Source of the DNA: Janthinobacterium sp.
Lineage (GTDB): Bacteria; Pseudomonadota; Gammaproteobacteria; Burkholderiales; Burkholderiaceae_D
Direction: 5' to 3'
DNA length: 64,000 nt
Assembly: GCA_003133225.1 (NCBI GenBank)
Contig: PKWL01000141.1
Location: forward strand, 31,472 to 95,471
Shown here: in pieces, positions 19,000 through 29,262 of the stretch
Layout of the letters: each line of letters starts with the position of its first letter
Numbering within the stretch: position 1 is the first letter of the stretch
The notes under the pieces: model-generated
Seen by the model: only the letters and a program-made list of their open reading frames with translations
What the model was told of the DNA's origin: nothing
The model's database searches: none
Program-made: the position numbers and the translations under genes

Positions 19000-19118
19000 C
19001 GCCCTGCCCCTGCGCTTTGCGGGCGCCGCTAAAAGCTGGCCCATGCATTACACTACGGAGCGGGCGGCCACCGCTTCAAGGCGCATGCGCCGCATCGGCC
19101 AAAATGACAAGGAAAGAC

Positions 19119-20414
19119 GTGGGACTGTTCAAGCTGTTCAAGCGCAATAATACGCCGCCCTCGAGCGCGGCGCGGGCGGAGCCGTCGCGCCTGGCCGCCG
19201 AAGGCGAGGCGCAGCGCCGCCAGCGCGACATCGCCCGTGCCACGACGATGAAGATCGATGCGATCGAGTCGGCCATGACGTTCGACATATTCAACACGCC
19301 GGAACCGGCCTGGGGCAGCGGGCCGCCGCGCGCCCGATCGTCCCTGCCCGCGCATCAGGCCGAGCAGAACTTGGCGCCGCTCGAATTGATCACGACCGAA
19401 CTGCTAAGCGGCGAGATCTTGCCCAACCCTGCCGTAGCGGCCCAGAGCGCGCCCGTGGTGGAAGAAATCGCCATCCTGTTCGCCAATTCTCAAGCGGGCG
19501 TGGCGCAGCAGATGTTGGTCGACAGCTTGGCCGCCGCGGGACAGAGCGAGCGCACGCTGTGGTGGATGTTGTTCGACCTGTATCAGGTGACGGGGCAGCA
19601 CGAACAATTCGATAGCTTGTCCATCGACTATGCCAGCCAGTTTGAAACCTCGCCGCCGGCATGGATCGCCCATGCGCCGGCGGCCGTCGCCGCTTTTTCG
19701 GGAGTCACGCCGACCCAAGCCTTTGTCGGCGTCCTCGACGGGGCCATCGCGCCGCAACTGGAACGGGTGCAACTGCTGGCGGCCGGCAATCCCGTGTTGC
19801 GCCTCGAATTTAACCGCGTTAGCGCCGTGGCGCCGGCCGGCTGCGCCCTGCTGCTGCAATCTTTGAAGCTATTGCAGGCCCAAAAGAGCGAACTGATCTT
19901 CGTCGGCGCCGCCGAGCTGGCCGGCCAGATCCGCACCATCATCCACGTTGGACGGCGCGATGAAACGCAAGCGCCCTGGCTGCTGTTGCTCGAACTGCTG
20001 CAATTATTAAACCGCGAAAAGGAGTTCGAAGAGACCAGCATGGATTTTTGCGTCACATTTGAAGTGTCGCCCCCTTCCTTCGTGGCGGCGCCGAGCCATG
20101 TTGCCACCGCCGCCAAACAAAACGCGCCCACCTCGCCGGACCGTTTCATGCTGCCGCTCGTGATCGAGGGCAACACGGATGCCCTGATCGCGGCGATCGA
20201 TGTCTTTGCGGCCTTGTATCAACCTGTCGTGTTCGATTGTTCACGCCTGGCCCGCATCGACTTGGGCGCCGCCGGTCGCCTGTTGAGCTGCCTGCAGCCA
20301 TGGGCCCAAAAAGGCAAAAAAATCGAGCTGCGCGACCTGAACCATCTGGTCGCAGCCCTGCTGCGGCTACTGGCCTTTCCCGACGTTGCCAAGATCTTCC
20401 CGCGCAAATATTAG
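19119..20414 (+). CDS. Tandem STAS-domain-like protein
   Basis: A 431-residue cytosolic protein with an internal duplication. Helical segments [20 protein letters not shown] (about 147-166) and [20 protein letters not shown] (about 287-306) each lead into a (S/T)xDxxxxFExSPP motif, followed by a STAS-like alpha/beta unit (about 196-280 and 330-431). STAS domains usually bind nucleotides or act as anti-sigma antagonists; no such function is shown here. The N-terminus is charged and linker-like. I choose GTG at 19119, which gives MGLFKLFKR and has AAGGA five bases upstream, over the ATG at 19104. It lies between dksA and hslVU; a GC-rich hairpin follows the stop codon. Confidence 0.85.
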   Translation: MGLFKLFKRNNTPPSSAARAEPSRLAAEGEAQRRQRDIARATTMKIDAIESAMTFDIFNTPEPAWGSGPPRARSSLPAHQAEQNLAPLELITTELLSGEILPNPAVAAQSAPVVEEIAILFANSQAGVAQQMLVDSLAAAGQSERTLWWMLFDLYQVTGQHEQFDSLSIDYASQFETSPPAWIAHAPAAVAAFSGVTPTQAFVGVLDGAIAPQLERVQLLAAGNPVLRLEFNRVSAVAPAGCALLLQSLKLLQAQKSELIFVGAAELAGQIRTIIHVGRRDETQAPWLLLLELLQLLNREKEFEETSMDFCVTFEVSPPSFVAAPSHVATAAKQNAPTSPDRFMLPLVIEGNTDALIAAIDVFAALYQPVVFDCSRLARIDLGAAGRLLSCLQPWAQKGKKIELRDLNHLVAALLRLLAFPDVAKIFPRKY

Positions 20415-20434
20415 GGGCGCCTGCTTGGCGCCCC
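20414..20434 (+). terminator. Hairpin after the STAS gene, possible terminator
   Basis: A perfect 8-bp GC stem GGGGCGCC/GGCGCCCC with loop TGCTT begins at the stop codon. No T-run follows, so it may instead protect the mRNA 3' end or give only partial termination before hslV. Confidence 0.45.
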
Positions 20435-20509
20435 AATTCACTTGCAATCGCCAGTTCCATCCCCATGTCTCGTAAAGAGCAAGACTGGCATCATTACCAA
20501 AAGGTCCAT

Positions 20510-21046
20510 ATGGAACAATTTCACGGCACCACCATTTTGTGCGTGCGGCGCGGCAAGCTCGTCGCTTTAGGGGGCGATGGCCAAGTCACGTTGGGAAATA
20601 TCGTGATGAAGGGCACCGCGCGCAAGGTGCGCAAGCTATACCAGGGCAAGGTCTTAGTCGGTTTCGCCGGCGGCACCGCCGACGCGTTCACCCTGCTCGA
20701 CCGCTTCGAAGGCAAGCTGGAAAAACACCAGGGCAATTTGCTGCGCGCCTCGGTCGAACTAGCCAAGGACTGGCGCACCGACCGCGTCTTGCGGCGTCTG
20801 GAAGCGATGTTGCTGGTGGCCGACAGCGAATCGACCCTGGTGATCACAGGCAACGGCGACGTGCTCGAGCCGGAAGACGGCATCGGCGCCATCGGTTCGG
20901 GCGGCGTGTATGCGCAGTCGGCCGCCAAGGCCTTGCAGGAAAATACGGAATTGATGCCAAGCGAGATCGTCAAGAAGTCGCTCACCATCGCTGCCGATCT
21001 GTGCATTTACACGAATATGTCGCATACGATAGAAACCCTGGATTAA
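20510..21046 (+). CDS. hslV: ATP-dependent protease subunit HslV (ClpQ)
   Basis: Proteolytic subunit of the HslVU complex, a dodecameric threonine protease in the cytoplasm. The 178-residue precursor begins with a six-residue propeptide, MEQFHG, so that Thr7 (TTILCVRRG) becomes the N-terminal nucleophile after processing. Family blocks [26 protein letters not shown] and [19 protein letters not shown] are intact. ATG 20510 has AAGG five bases upstream. hslU follows after 14 bases, giving the standard hslVU operon. Confidence 0.97.
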   Translation: MEQFHGTTILCVRRGKLVALGGDGQVTLGNIVMKGTARKVRKLYQGKVLVGFAGGTADAFTLLDRFEGKLEKHQGNLLRASVELAKDWRTDRVLRRLEAMLLVADSESTLVITGNGDVLEPEDGIGAIGSGGVYAQSAAKALQENTELMPSEIVKKSLTIAADLCIYTNMSHTIETLD

Positions 21047-21060
21047 AGCAGGAAGACACC

Positions 21061-22407
21061 ATGAACATGACTCCGCTGGAAATAGTCGCCGAACTCGATA
21101 AACACGTCGTCGGCCAGAGCCGTGCCAAGCGGGCCGTTGCCATCGCTCTTCGCAACCGCTGGCGCCGGCAGCAAGTGGGCGAACCCTTGCGCCACGAAAT
21201 CACGCCAAAAAACATCTTGATGATCGGCCCCACCGGCGTTGGCAAGACTGAAATCGCGCGCCGCCTGGCCAAGCTGGCCGATGCCCCCTTCATCAAGATC
21301 GAGGCCACCAAATTTACCGAGGTCGGTTATGTCGGGCGCGACGTCGACACCATCATCCGCGACTTGATCGACATCGGCATCAAACAAACCCGTTCGGCGG
21401 AAATGAGAAAGGTGCGCCAGCGCGCTGAGGACGCCGCCGAAGAGCGCGTGATCGACATCTTGGTGCCGCCGGCCCGCGATTTCGGTTTTAATGTCGCGGC
21501 GGCCGCCGCGACCGATCAGGCGGCGAGCGGCGAGAGCACGCGCCAGACGTTCCGCAAGCGCCTGCGCCAAGGCGAACTGGACGACAAGGACATCGAGATC
21601 GAACTGGCGGAAACGGGGCCGCAAATGGAAATCATGGCGCCGCCCGGCATGGAAGAAATGACCGAGCAGATCAAATCGATGTTCTCAGGCATCGGCGGCG
21701 GGCGCAAGAAGTCGCGCAAGGTCAAGATCAAAGAAGCGATGAAGCTGCTGATCGACGAGGAGGCGGCCAAGTTGATCAACGACGACGAGCTGAAACAAAA
21801 AGCAATCCAGAACGTGGAACAAAATGGCATCGTTTTCCTCGACGAGATCGACAAGATCGCTTCGCGCTCGGAAGTGGGCGGTGCCGATGTCTCGCGCGCC
21901 GGCGTGCAACGCGACTTGCTGCCGCTGGTGGAAGGGACCACGGTCAACACCAAATACGGCATGATCCGCACCGACCATATCCTGTTCATTGCCTCGGGCG
22001 CCTTTCATATGGCCAAACCGTCCGACCTGATCCCCGAACTGCAGGGCCGCTTTCCGATCCGGGTCGAGCTCGAATCGCTGTCGATTGCCGACTTCGAACG
22101 TATTCTCACGAGCACGGACGCCTGCTTGACCAAGCAGTACGAAGCCTTGCTCGCGACCGAGGACGTGAAAATTGAATTTTGCCAAGACGGCATCACGCGC
22201 CTGGCCGAGATCGCGTTTTCCGTCAATGAGCGCACGGAGAACATCGGTGCCCGCCGCCTGTACACGGTGATGGAAAAACTCTTGGAAGAAGTGTCGTTTT
22301 CCGCCAGCGAGACGGGCGGCAAGGTGGTCGCGATCGATGCGCCCTACGTCAACGAGCGGCTGGACGCGCTGGCCGTCAATGAAGATCTGTCGCGCTACGT
22401 ATTGTAG
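21061..22407 (+). CDS. hslU: HslU ATPase (ClpY), HslUV unfoldase subunit
   Basis: AAA+ unfoldase that feeds substrates to HslV. The 448-residue protein has Walker A GPTGVGKT, the pore loop GYVGRDV, a substrate-gating I domain (roughly 110-240), Walker [11 protein letters not shown], sensor region [25 protein letters not shown] and the sensor-2 segment [18 protein letters not shown]. It ends DLSRYVL, matching the conserved C-terminal tail that inserts into HslV. The start ATG at 21061 has AGGAAG upstream. An ATG two codons later is possible. Confidence 0.98.
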   Translation: MNMTPLEIVAELDKHVVGQSRAKRAVAIALRNRWRRQQVGEPLRHEITPKNILMIGPTGVGKTEIARRLAKLADAPFIKIEATKFTEVGYVGRDVDTIIRDLIDIGIKQTRSAEMRKVRQRAEDAAEERVIDILVPPARDFGFNVAAAAATDQAASGESTRQTFRKRLRQGELDDKDIEIELAETGPQMEIMAPPGMEEMTEQIKSMFSGIGGGRKKSRKVKIKEAMKLLIDEEAAKLINDDELKQKAIQNVEQNGIVFLDEIDKIASRSEVGGADVSRAGVQRDLLPLVEGTTVNTKYGMIRTDHILFIASGAFHMAKPSDLIPELQGRFPIRVELESLSIADFERILTSTDACLTKQYEALLATEDVKIEFCQDGITRLAEIAFSVNERTENIGARRLYTVMEKLLEEVSFSASETGGKVVAIDAPYVNERLDALAVNEDLSRYVL

Positions 22408-22544
22408 ACGAGGCACAAAGGCAAGGGCGATGGCAAACAAGGCATTGCTAACCCGTCAAAAGCGGCAATTCCGGCTGGAACCGTCCCAAAAACAGCTTGG
22501 CCGTCGCGCCGCGGGCAACGGCTACCCCGCTCCAGGGCCGACGG

Positions 22545-23096
22545 CTAGGGCGGCGCTGTCATGGCGGGCGCCGAGGAAGCGCCGCCGGCTCCACTCATCT
22601 TCGGCGCCGGCTGCAGTGGCGCCGGCAACGGCGGCGCCACCGGGGCGGGCATGACGAACGCCGGGGCGGGCGCCACTGGAATGGGCGCGTCGCTTTTCAC
22701 CGCTGTGGACGCCAGTTCGACGCGCTTGAGCGCACCATCTTTGGCTAGCAAGACATAGGACGGGCGCACCTCCCTGACGGTGATGCCGGGGGCGACTTCG
22801 GCGCCCACCGGAGTCGCCTGCGCCGGCTTGCCATCGACGCCTAGAATGGCCACGCTGCCACGGCCGTTGCGGGCCGCCAGCACCCCTTTAAGCTCGTAAT
22901 GACTCACCCCGTTGGCCACGGCTTGGCCGCCGAACAGAGTTGTCGCGTCCTCTAGCCGCGCCGCGGGAGCGGCCTGCAGCGGGGTGGCTGCAAGCGTGCG
23001 CTGCGGCAGCGGGAACAGCTGCAAAGCCCAATACGCGAGCGAGGCGGAGAGCGCCATGACGGCGATAAAATTGAGGAAAAAAGGCATATGCTTCAT
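22545..23096 (-). CDS. gspC: Type II secretion protein GspC
   Basis: Last gene of the T2SS operon. GspC links the inner-membrane platform to the secretin. The 183-residue protein has one N-terminal membrane helix (FFLNFIAVMALSASLAYWAL), then the homology-region domain (about 48-125: LFGG, YELKGVLAARNGRGSVAIL, PSYVLLAKDGALKRVEL). The C-terminal 45 residues are Pro/Ala-rich with no PDZ or coiled-coil domain, so it is the short form. It starts 12 bases after gspF ends. Being last and short, it is the least certain Gsp assignment, but the fold pattern and position agree. Confidence 0.88.
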   Translation of the reverse strand: MKHMPFFLNFIAVMALSASLAYWALQLFPLPQRTLAATPLQAAPAARLEDATTLFGGQAVANGVSHYELKGVLAARNGRGSVAILGVDGKPAQATPVGAEVAPGITVREVRPSYVLLAKDGALKRVELASTAVKSDAPIPVAPAPAFVMPAPVAPPLPAPLQPAPKMSGAGGASSAPAMTAPP

Positions 23097-23108
23097 CGGA
23101 TTTCTCGG

Positions 23109-24329
23109 TTAACGCACCAGTTGGTTAATTTCGATGATGGGCATCAAGACGGCCAGCACGATCAGCAGCACGACGACGCCCATAGCCAGGATCAGGGCCG
23201 GCTCGAGCAGCCCGGCGATGGTCAAGGTGCGCCGCTCCAAGTCCTGCTCTTGCGCATTGGCGGCACGCTCTAGCATGGCGGGCAACTCGCCGGTGAGTTC
23301 GCCGGCGCGGATCATGTGGATCAGCATCGGCGGAAAATGCTGTTGCGCCGATAACGCGCGCGCCAGACTGACCCCTTCGCGCACATGATCGCTAGCTTCG
23401 GCCACCAAGTCGCGCATGGCCACGTTCGAGAGCGTGTCGCGGCTCGTTTGCAAGGCGCGCAGGATGGGTACGCCAGAACCGGTGGTAATGGCCAGCGTGC
23501 TGGCAAAACGGGCCGTGTTCAAGCTGCGCTCGAACTTGCCGTACAGGGGCGCGGTCAGCAACCAGGCATGCCAGCGCCGCTTGAGTGCCGGGTTTTGAAG
23601 GGCACGGCGCCAGGCGAATCCGGCGCCGATTAGCAGCAACAGGACGAACAACCCGTCGTGGCGCACGAAATCGGACACCGCCAGCATGATGACGGTTAGC
23701 ACCGGCAGCTTCTGTTTGGTATTGGCAAAGACGGAAACGATCTGCGGCACGACGTAGGTCAAAAGAAAGATGACGATGGAAAACGCGACCACGGTGACGA
23801 TCGCCGGATAGGTGAAGGCCAGGCGCACCTTTTGCACGAGGGCGTTGCGGCGCTCGATGTAGTCGGCCAGGCGCGACAGCACGCGCGCCAGGTGGCCGAT
23901 CTGCTCGCCGGAGGCGACCAGGGCGCGGTAGATCTCGGCAAAGTCGCGCGGGTGGCGCGCGAGCACGTCGGAAAATGCGGCGCCGCCCATCACTTCGGAG
24001 CGGATCGACGCAATCAAGTCGCGCATGTAGGGCCGCTCGGCCTGTTCCAGCAGCGCCGAAAAGGCTTGCTCCAGCGGCAGTCCCGCCTCCAGCAAACTGG
24101 CCAGCTGGCGCGTAAACAGCGCCAGCTCGGTGGTCGATAGGCGCTCGCCGAAACGGCGGCTTTTGCTTACGCCGCTGGCATCGACTTGGGCCGATATCGT
24201 GTCCACGCTCAAAGGCAACAACCCTAACGTGCGCAACTCGGCGCGCGCGGCACGGGCATTGTCGGCGTTGAGCACGCCCTTTTTGGTGGCCCCGCTCGGG
24301 TCCACGGCTTCATAGCGAAATGCGGGCAT
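23109..24329 (-). CDS. gspF: Type II secretion platform protein GspF
   Basis: Polytopic inner-membrane protein of the assembly platform. It has 406 residues with two repeated GspF domains (about 72-195 and 275-397), each with the pattern FTRQLASLLEAGLPLEQAF / FASTLAITTGSGVPILRAL, and three membrane segments (FTYPAIVTVVAFSIVIFLLT near 170, GLFVLLLLIGAGFAW near 225, ALILAMGVVVLLIVLAVLMP near 380). The N-terminus MPAFRYEAVDPSGATKKGV is the family start. It is flanked by gspE (14-base gap) and gspC. Confidence 0.96.
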   Translation of the reverse strand: MPAFRYEAVDPSGATKKGVLNADNARAARAELRTLGLLPLSVDTISAQVDASGVSKSRRFGERLSTTELALFTRQLASLLEAGLPLEQAFSALLEQAERPYMRDLIASIRSEVMGGAAFSDVLARHPRDFAEIYRALVASGEQIGHLARVLSRLADYIERRNALVQKVRLAFTYPAIVTVVAFSIVIFLLTYVVPQIVSVFANTKQKLPVLTVIMLAVSDFVRHDGLFVLLLLIGAGFAWRRALQNPALKRRWHAWLLTAPLYGKFERSLNTARFASTLAITTGSGVPILRALQTSRDTLSNVAMRDLVAEASDHVREGVSLARALSAQQHFPPMLIHMIRAGELTGELPAMLERAANAQEQDLERRTLTIAGLLEPALILAMGVVVLLIVLAVLMPIIEINQLVR

Positions 24330-24343
24330 GCTGGGTCCGGCTC

Positions 24344-25762
24344 CTAGTCTTTGGTCACACGCAGCAGTTCGGCTTGAGTCGAAGTGCCGTCTTGCAGCCA
24401 GCGTTCGCCGTCGTCGCGCATGCTGGTCATGCCGCTGCCATGCGCCGCTTCCCGCACTTGCGCCTCGGACGCGCGGTTGTGGATCTGGGCCCGAATCTGA
24501 TTCGTCGTTTGCAGCAGTTCATAGATGCCGACCCGGCCCTGGTAGCCGCTTTGGCCGCACTGCGGGCAGCCGACCGCCTGCCAGTAGCGGCCTTCCTGCC
24601 GCTTGCAGGCGGGGCACAGTTTGCGCACCAAGCGCTGCGCCAGGACGCCTAGCAGGGTCGAGGACAGCAAGAACGGTTCAATGCCCATGTCGAGCAGGCG
24701 CGTCACCGCGGCGGCGGCGTCGTTGGTGTGCAAGGTCGCTAACACCAGGTGGCCCGTCAAGGACGCCTGCACAGCGATCTGGGCCGTTTCCAGGTCGCGG
24801 ATTTCGCCGATCATGATCACGTCCGGGTCTTGCCGCAAGATGGCGCGCAAGGCTTTGGCAAACGTCATGTCGATCTTCGCATTGACCTGGGTCTGGCCGA
24901 CCCCGATCAGGTCGTATTCGATCGGGTCTTCGACGGTCAATATATTGGTTGTGCTCGCATTGAGCAGCGACAGCGCCGCGTACAAGGTGGTGGTCTTGCC
25001 AGAGCCGGTCGGCCCCGTCACCAAGACGATGCCGTGCGGTTGTTTGATCAAACCGTCGAACTGCGCCAGCATGTGAGAGCTCATGCCCAGGTGCTGCAAA
25101 TCGAGGCGCCCCGCTTCCTTGTCGAGCAGGCGCAGCACCGCCCGTTCGCCGTGACCCGTGGGCAGGGTCGACACGCGGACGTCGACCGGCTTGCCGCCCA
25201 CGCGCAAGGTGATGCGTCCGTCCTGCGGCAGGCGCTTTTCGGCGATGTCGAGCTGGGCCATGATCTTGATGCGCGAAATGAGCGAGCCGTGGATCGCCTT
25301 GCGCGGGCGCACCACGTCGCGCAAGCTGCCGTCGATGCGAAAGCGCACCACCGAGGTTTGCTCGAAGGGCTCGATATGGATGTCGGAAGCGCCTTCGCGC
25401 AGCGCCTGCGTGAGCAAAGCGTTGATCATGCGGATCACCGGCGCGTCATCGGACGATTCGAGCAAGTCTTCGATGGCCGGCACATCTTGCAGCAGTTTGG
25501 TCAAATCGAGGTCGGCGTCAAATTCGTCGGCCACCTGCGAGGCGTCGCCGCCGGCGCCGGCGTAGGCCGCCGCAATCGCCTGCAAAAGCTCGGCACGCGC
25601 GATGGGCTTGAGCTCGATGCAGCCGAAGCGGCGCGACACCTCCGCGATGGCGGCCGGCGCCGTGCTGGCGCAGACCCAGAGCGTGACCGCGTTCGCGTCG
25701 GCGCCGGGCTTAGCTAGCAGCACATAATCGCGCGCGAAGGCATAGGGCAAGAGGTTACTCAT
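24344..25762 (-). CDS. gspE: Type II secretion ATPase GspE
   Basis: Cytoplasmic ATPase that powers pseudopilus assembly. The 472-residue protein has the N-terminal GspL-binding domain, Walker [16 protein letters not shown], the Asp box [11 protein letters not shown], Walker [10 protein letters not shown] and His box [18 protein letters not shown] zinc-binding module is visible as CPACK and CPQCG near residue 400. Arg-rich segment [27 protein letters not shown] sequence ([20 protein letters not shown]) is conserved. The N-terminal domain is somewhat short for the family. Confidence 0.97.
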   Translation of the reverse strand: MSNLLPYAFARDYVLLAKPGADANAVTLWVCASTAPAAIAEVSRRFGCIELKPIARAELLQAIAAAYAGAGGDASQVADEFDADLDLTKLLQDVPAIEDLLESSDDAPVIRMINALLTQALREGASDIHIEPFEQTSVVRFRIDGSLRDVVRPRKAIHGSLISRIKIMAQLDIAEKRLPQDGRITLRVGGKPVDVRVSTLPTGHGERAVLRLLDKEAGRLDLQHLGMSSHMLAQFDGLIKQPHGIVLVTGPTGSGKTTTLYAALSLLNASTTNILTVEDPIEYDLIGVGQTQVNAKIDMTFAKALRAILRQDPDVIMIGEIRDLETAQIAVQASLTGHLVLATLHTNDAAAAVTRLLDMGIEPFLLSSTLLGVLAQRLVRKLCPACKRQEGRYWQAVGCPQCGQSGYQGRVGIYELLQTTNQIRAQIHNRASEAQVREAAHGSGMTSMRDDGERWLQDGTSTQAELLRVTKD

Positions 25763-25776
25763 GAGGGTGGCCCATG

Positions 25777-27948
25777 TTACTGGCGCGGCGGCAAATTGGC
25801 CGCGCCTGGCGCCGCATTCGATCTTGGCATGGGCGCCGGCGGCACCGGCTGCACCACCATATCGCCGCCCACGGGGTGGCCGTTTTCAAGCTTGGGCAGG
25901 AGCGGACGGCCCAGATCCTTGAGTAAGACGGTGTCCGCTTGCGGCACACTTCCTTCGGCCGTACGCATATAGTCGTAACGGTCGGCCGCCAGGCTCGTGC
26001 TCTGCTCCTTGCTGCGCACCACGACCGGGCGCAAAAAGATCATCAGATTGGTTTTGGTGCGCGCGCGCGTGCGGTATTTGAACAGATTGCCGATGATGGG
26101 AATGTCGCCCAGGCCATGCACCTGCTCATTGGTGTCGCTGGTCGAATCCTCGATCAGGCCGCCCAGCACGATGATCTGGCCATCGTCGCAGATGACGTTG
26201 TTTTCAATCACGCGCTTGTTCAAGGTGATGCCGGCCGGCGCGCTGAGGGTGGTTTGATCGATGGTCGATGTCTCATGATAGATCGCCATCTTGATGGTGC
26301 CGCCTTCGGAAATTTGCGGCCTCACCTTGAGCGTCAGGCCGACGTCCTTGCGATCGATGGTCTGGAACGGATTGGTGGTGGTGCCGGCCGTGGTGGTGAA
26401 TTGGCCGGTGATGATCGGCACGTTTTGCCCGACCTCGATGGTCGCTAGTTCGTTGTCGAGCGTGATCATGTTGGGCGCCGACAAGATGTTGGTGCTGCTG
26501 TCCGATTCCATCGCGTGCGCCAGCGCGCCCAGGCCCAGCTGGCCGTTGATCTGCTTGAACAGCCCGATCGTCAGGCCGGCCCCCGGCAAGGCCGGGGTGG
26601 CGGTGCTAGCGCCAGCCGCGAGCGAGACGATATTGTTGCTGCTGCCGGCGGTAAACGACTGCACGCCGCCGACGCGGTAAGCGCTGGCGCTGTTGCCGGT
26701 CAAACCGAGCCACTGGACGCCAAATTCGGAGCCCTTGGTGACGTCAACTTCGACGATCAGGGACTCGATGTAGACTTGGGCGCGGCGCACGTCGAGCTGG
26801 TCGATCACCGCGCGCAGGTTGCGGTACACCTCTTCGTTGCAGGTGATGATGAGGGTGTTGGTGGAGGCGTCGGCCTGGATGAAACCGGCGGCGCCGCCGA
26901 CCGACAATTGCGCGGGCGCTGCCGTCAGGGCCGCGCTGGGAGCCGTGCCGGTCGCGCCGGCCGCGCCGCTCGTGGCGGCAGCGCCGCTGGCGCCGCTCAT
27001 GCCGCTCATGCCGCCGGCGGCGGCGCCAAGGGCGCTGGCGCCGGCCGCCGCCGTGCCTTCATTCGTCACCACCGCGCGCAAGGTCTGCGCCAATTTGGTC
27101 GCGTCCGCGTTTTTCAGGTAGACCACGTGGATGTTGCCCAACTGCGCCGTGGGCTGATCCAGTTTTGCGATCAGCGACTTGGCCAGGTTGGCGCGCGCGG
27201 CCGACGGCGCGCGCAGCACCAGGGCATTGATGCGCGGATCGGCCAGCACACTGATGCGCCCGCCGTCGGCGCCGGCGGCGTTAGCGCCGCCCGGCTCGAG
27301 CAGCTTATTGACCATCACGGCCAGGTCGGAGGCGATGCCGTAGCGCACGGGGATGACATCGAGGTCGGTGGCCGCCGGCGCGTCGAGCGCGGCGATGATT
27401 TTGCCCAGGCGCTTGAGGTTGTCGGCGTAATCGGTGATGACCAGGCTGTTGTTGCCCGGATTCGAATTGATCGTGTTGTTAGGCGAGATCAAGGGCCGCA
27501 ACACGGTTAGCAGATTGGCCGACGATTCATAATTGAGATGGAAGACCTGGGTCGCGATCTGGTCGCCCTTGATCGGATTGACAGTGCCGATCACGGTCGG
27601 CGTCGCTTGCAGCTTGGCTTCCGCTTCCGGCACCACTTTAGCATAGCCGTCGCCAGTGACGACGGCAAACCCTTGCAGCCGCAACGCCGAAGTGAGCAAG
27701 GCGAAGGCTTGCGCCTTGCTCACCGACTTTTCCGAAACCACGGTCAAGGTGCCCTTGACGCGCGGGTCGATGACGAAGGTGATGTTCGTGTAATGCCCGA
27801 CCGCCTTGATGACCGAGTCGATATCAGCACCGACAAAATTAAGCGCGGCTTCATCGCCGCTCGCCGCCCGCAACGGCGCGCTAAAGGCAGCGCAAAACAA
27901 GCAGGCGGCCAGGTGGATTTTAAGTTTGCGAACAGACAGTTTTTTCAT
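25777..27948 (-). CDS. gspD: Type II secretion secretin GspD
   Basis: Outer-membrane secretin channel. The 723-residue precursor has a signal peptide cleaved near ALRAAS, an N0 domain ([20 protein letters not shown]), N1-N3 repeats, and the C-terminal secretin domain with [25 protein letters not shown] and [17 protein letters not shown] Gly/Ala-rich, Met-Ser-containing linker (about 290-350) interrupts the N3 region, longer than in typical relatives. No lipobox is seen. The last 60 residues are Pro-rich. Its ATG overlaps the gspN stop codon by one base (TAATG). Confidence 0.97.
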   Translation of the reverse strand: MKKLSVRKLKIHLAACLFCAAFSAPLRAASGDEAALNFVGADIDSVIKAVGHYTNITFVIDPRVKGTLTVVSEKSVSKAQAFALLTSALRLQGFAVVTGDGYAKVVPEAEAKLQATPTVIGTVNPIKGDQIATQVFHLNYESSANLLTVLRPLISPNNTINSNPGNNSLVITDYADNLKRLGKIIAALDAPAATDLDVIPVRYGIASDLAVMVNKLLEPGGANAAGADGGRISVLADPRINALVLRAPSAARANLAKSLIAKLDQPTAQLGNIHVVYLKNADATKLAQTLRAVVTNEGTAAAGASALGAAAGGMSGMSGASGAAATSGAAGATGTAPSAALTAAPAQLSVGGAAGFIQADASTNTLIITCNEEVYRNLRAVIDQLDVRRAQVYIESLIVEVDVTKGSEFGVQWLGLTGNSASAYRVGGVQSFTAGSSNNIVSLAAGASTATPALPGAGLTIGLFKQINGQLGLGALAHAMESDSSTNILSAPNMITLDNELATIEVGQNVPIITGQFTTTAGTTTNPFQTIDRKDVGLTLKVRPQISEGGTIKMAIYHETSTIDQTTLSAPAGITLNKRVIENNVICDDGQIIVLGGLIEDSTSDTNEQVHGLGDIPIIGNLFKYRTRARTKTNLMIFLRPVVVRSKEQSTSLAADRYDYMRTAEGSVPQADTVLLKDLGRPLLPKLENGHPVGGDMVVQPVPPAPMPRSNAAPGAANLPPRQ

Positions 27949-28721
27949 TATTTGAACTCTAACGCGATGATGTTGTTGCCACGGTTCATACGGCGCTGTC
28001 CCAGCAAATTGAGCAAATTGGCCAGCGTTTCTTCATATCCTGTTGCCGCTTGCGCCTGACCGGAAAAGCGCAGCCGGCCATGCTCGAGGGCGCCGCTCCC
28101 GTCCAACAGAAGCGGTCCCTTGAGCGTGGTCAACGTCACTTGCGCCTCTAAGCCACGCCAGTCGAGCGCCAGGGCATAACTACCCAAGGGGCGGATCGCC
28201 GACAGGCGCGATCCGATATCCGTCATCTCCAGCATCGTTCGGCCGTTGATGGCGACGTTCCGGTCCGCCAGCACCAGCTCGAGCGTTGTCCACGACAGTC
28301 GCATGGTTCCGCTGGGCGCGATCGTGTTCAAGGGCGCGCCCAGTCCGGCCAGTGCGGGCGCCGGCAACAACACACTGTCCGGACTCAAAAGCCATTGCTT
28401 CCAGTTGCCCCGTAGGTTCAAAGGCTGAGCCAACGCGGCCTCATTTTCAAGGCGCATGTTGACCGAACCGGCCAGCACCAGCGGCGATAAAGTCCAGGCA
28501 AAGCGGCCCGGCAAGAGCGGCGTTACAGCGCCGTTGCTGCTGGCCGCCCCGCCAATGAAAGCGGAGCCGCGCCACAGCGTACCCTGCGCGTCGCCCAGCG
28601 TCAAACGCCCGCCCGTCTGGCGCTCGACTGCGGCGGCCAGCCACGTGGCCGGGAAAAACACCAGCAAGGTCACGCCGATGCTGATCACCATGGCAAGCAA
28701 CCATAGCACGGCGCGCTTCAT
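27948..28721 (-). CDS. gspN: Type II secretion protein GspN
   Basis: A 257-residue bitopic inner-membrane protein with one N-terminal helix (VLWLLAMVISIGVTLLVFFPATWL) and a periplasmic beta-rich domain. Family features are RLTLGDAQGTLWRGSAFIGG, PGRFAWTLSP and a final segment with a GYEETLANLLNLLGQRR motif. GspN is an accessory T2SS subunit that is missing in many systems. It lies 25 bases after gspM and overlaps gspD by one base. Confidence 0.9.
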   Translation of the reverse strand: MKRAVLWLLAMVISIGVTLLVFFPATWLAAAVERQTGGRLTLGDAQGTLWRGSAFIGGAASSNGAVTPLLPGRFAWTLSPLVLAGSVNMRLENEAALAQPLNLRGNWKQWLLSPDSVLLPAPALAGLGAPLNTIAPSGTMRLSWTTLELVLADRNVAINGRTMLEMTDIGSRLSAIRPLGSYALALDWRGLEAQVTLTTLKGPLLLDGSGALEHGRLRFSGQAQAATGYEETLANLLNLLGQRRMNRGNNIIALEFK

Positions 28722-28746
28722 CGCCCGTCCTTTATCCAGGCCGCTC

Positions 28747-29262
28747 TCATCGCAAGCCGCCCGCGCTTTGCCGCAAGGTCAGCGTGGCAGCGACCTGGCC
28801 GGGGATCGGCTGGGCGACGATATTGGCCTCCTGCACGACGATGCGGCCCTCCATGCGCTGCGCCTCGAGCCAGTTGATCAAGCCCGCAAACGGTGCGTCC
28901 TTGAGCTGCAGCTTGGCGTACTCGCCCGTCACGCTCACGGACTGCGGCGCGAGGCCGTGCGCCGCCAAGGAACTGGTCAAGGCCTCGCGGCTCAACGGCG
29001 CCACCGGGGCCGGCGGCGTGCCCGACAAGGCGGCGGCTTCCTTGGCCAAGGCCTGCAATTCGGCCGCCTGCTGGCGCAATAGGGGCAATTCGGCTGCCAG
29101 TTGCGCGCGCCCGTGGAAGGCCGGCGCCAACAAGAGACCATACACCAGAGCGAGCGCGACAACGGCGCCCGCGAGCGCGACAAGCCGCCGTTCGTGCGCG
29201 CTCAGCGCGCCCCAAAAATCGGTGCTGGCGGCCTTGAATCGGTTCCATGTCTGGCGCTTCAT
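28747..29262 (-). CDS. gspM: Type II secretion protein GspM
   Basis: A 171-residue inner-membrane platform protein with a short cytoplasmic tail (WNRFKAASTDFWGALSAHER), one membrane helix (LVALAGAVVALALVYGLLLA), a coiled-coil segment (LLRQQAAELQALAKEAA) and a C-terminal ferredoxin-like domain (LQLKDAPFAGLINWLEAQR). It pairs with GspL. The ATG at 29262 has AGGAGGCAAATC directly upstream and overlaps the gspL stop codon by four bases; the longer in-frame extension is not used. Confidence 0.92.
   Translation of the reverse strand: MKRQTWNRFKAASTDFWGALSAHERRLVALAGAVVALALVYGLLLAPAFHGRAQLAAELPLLRQQAAELQALAKEAAALSGTPPAPVAPLSREALTSSLAAHGLAPQSVSVTGEYAKLQLKDAPFAGLINWLEAQRMEGRIVVQEANIVAQPIPGQVAATLTLRQSAGGLR

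Noticed and set aside
22430..22654. 75-codon plus-strand frame after hslU
   Set aside because: Its second half is antisense to the Pro/Ala-rich end of gspC, where long shadow frames are expected.
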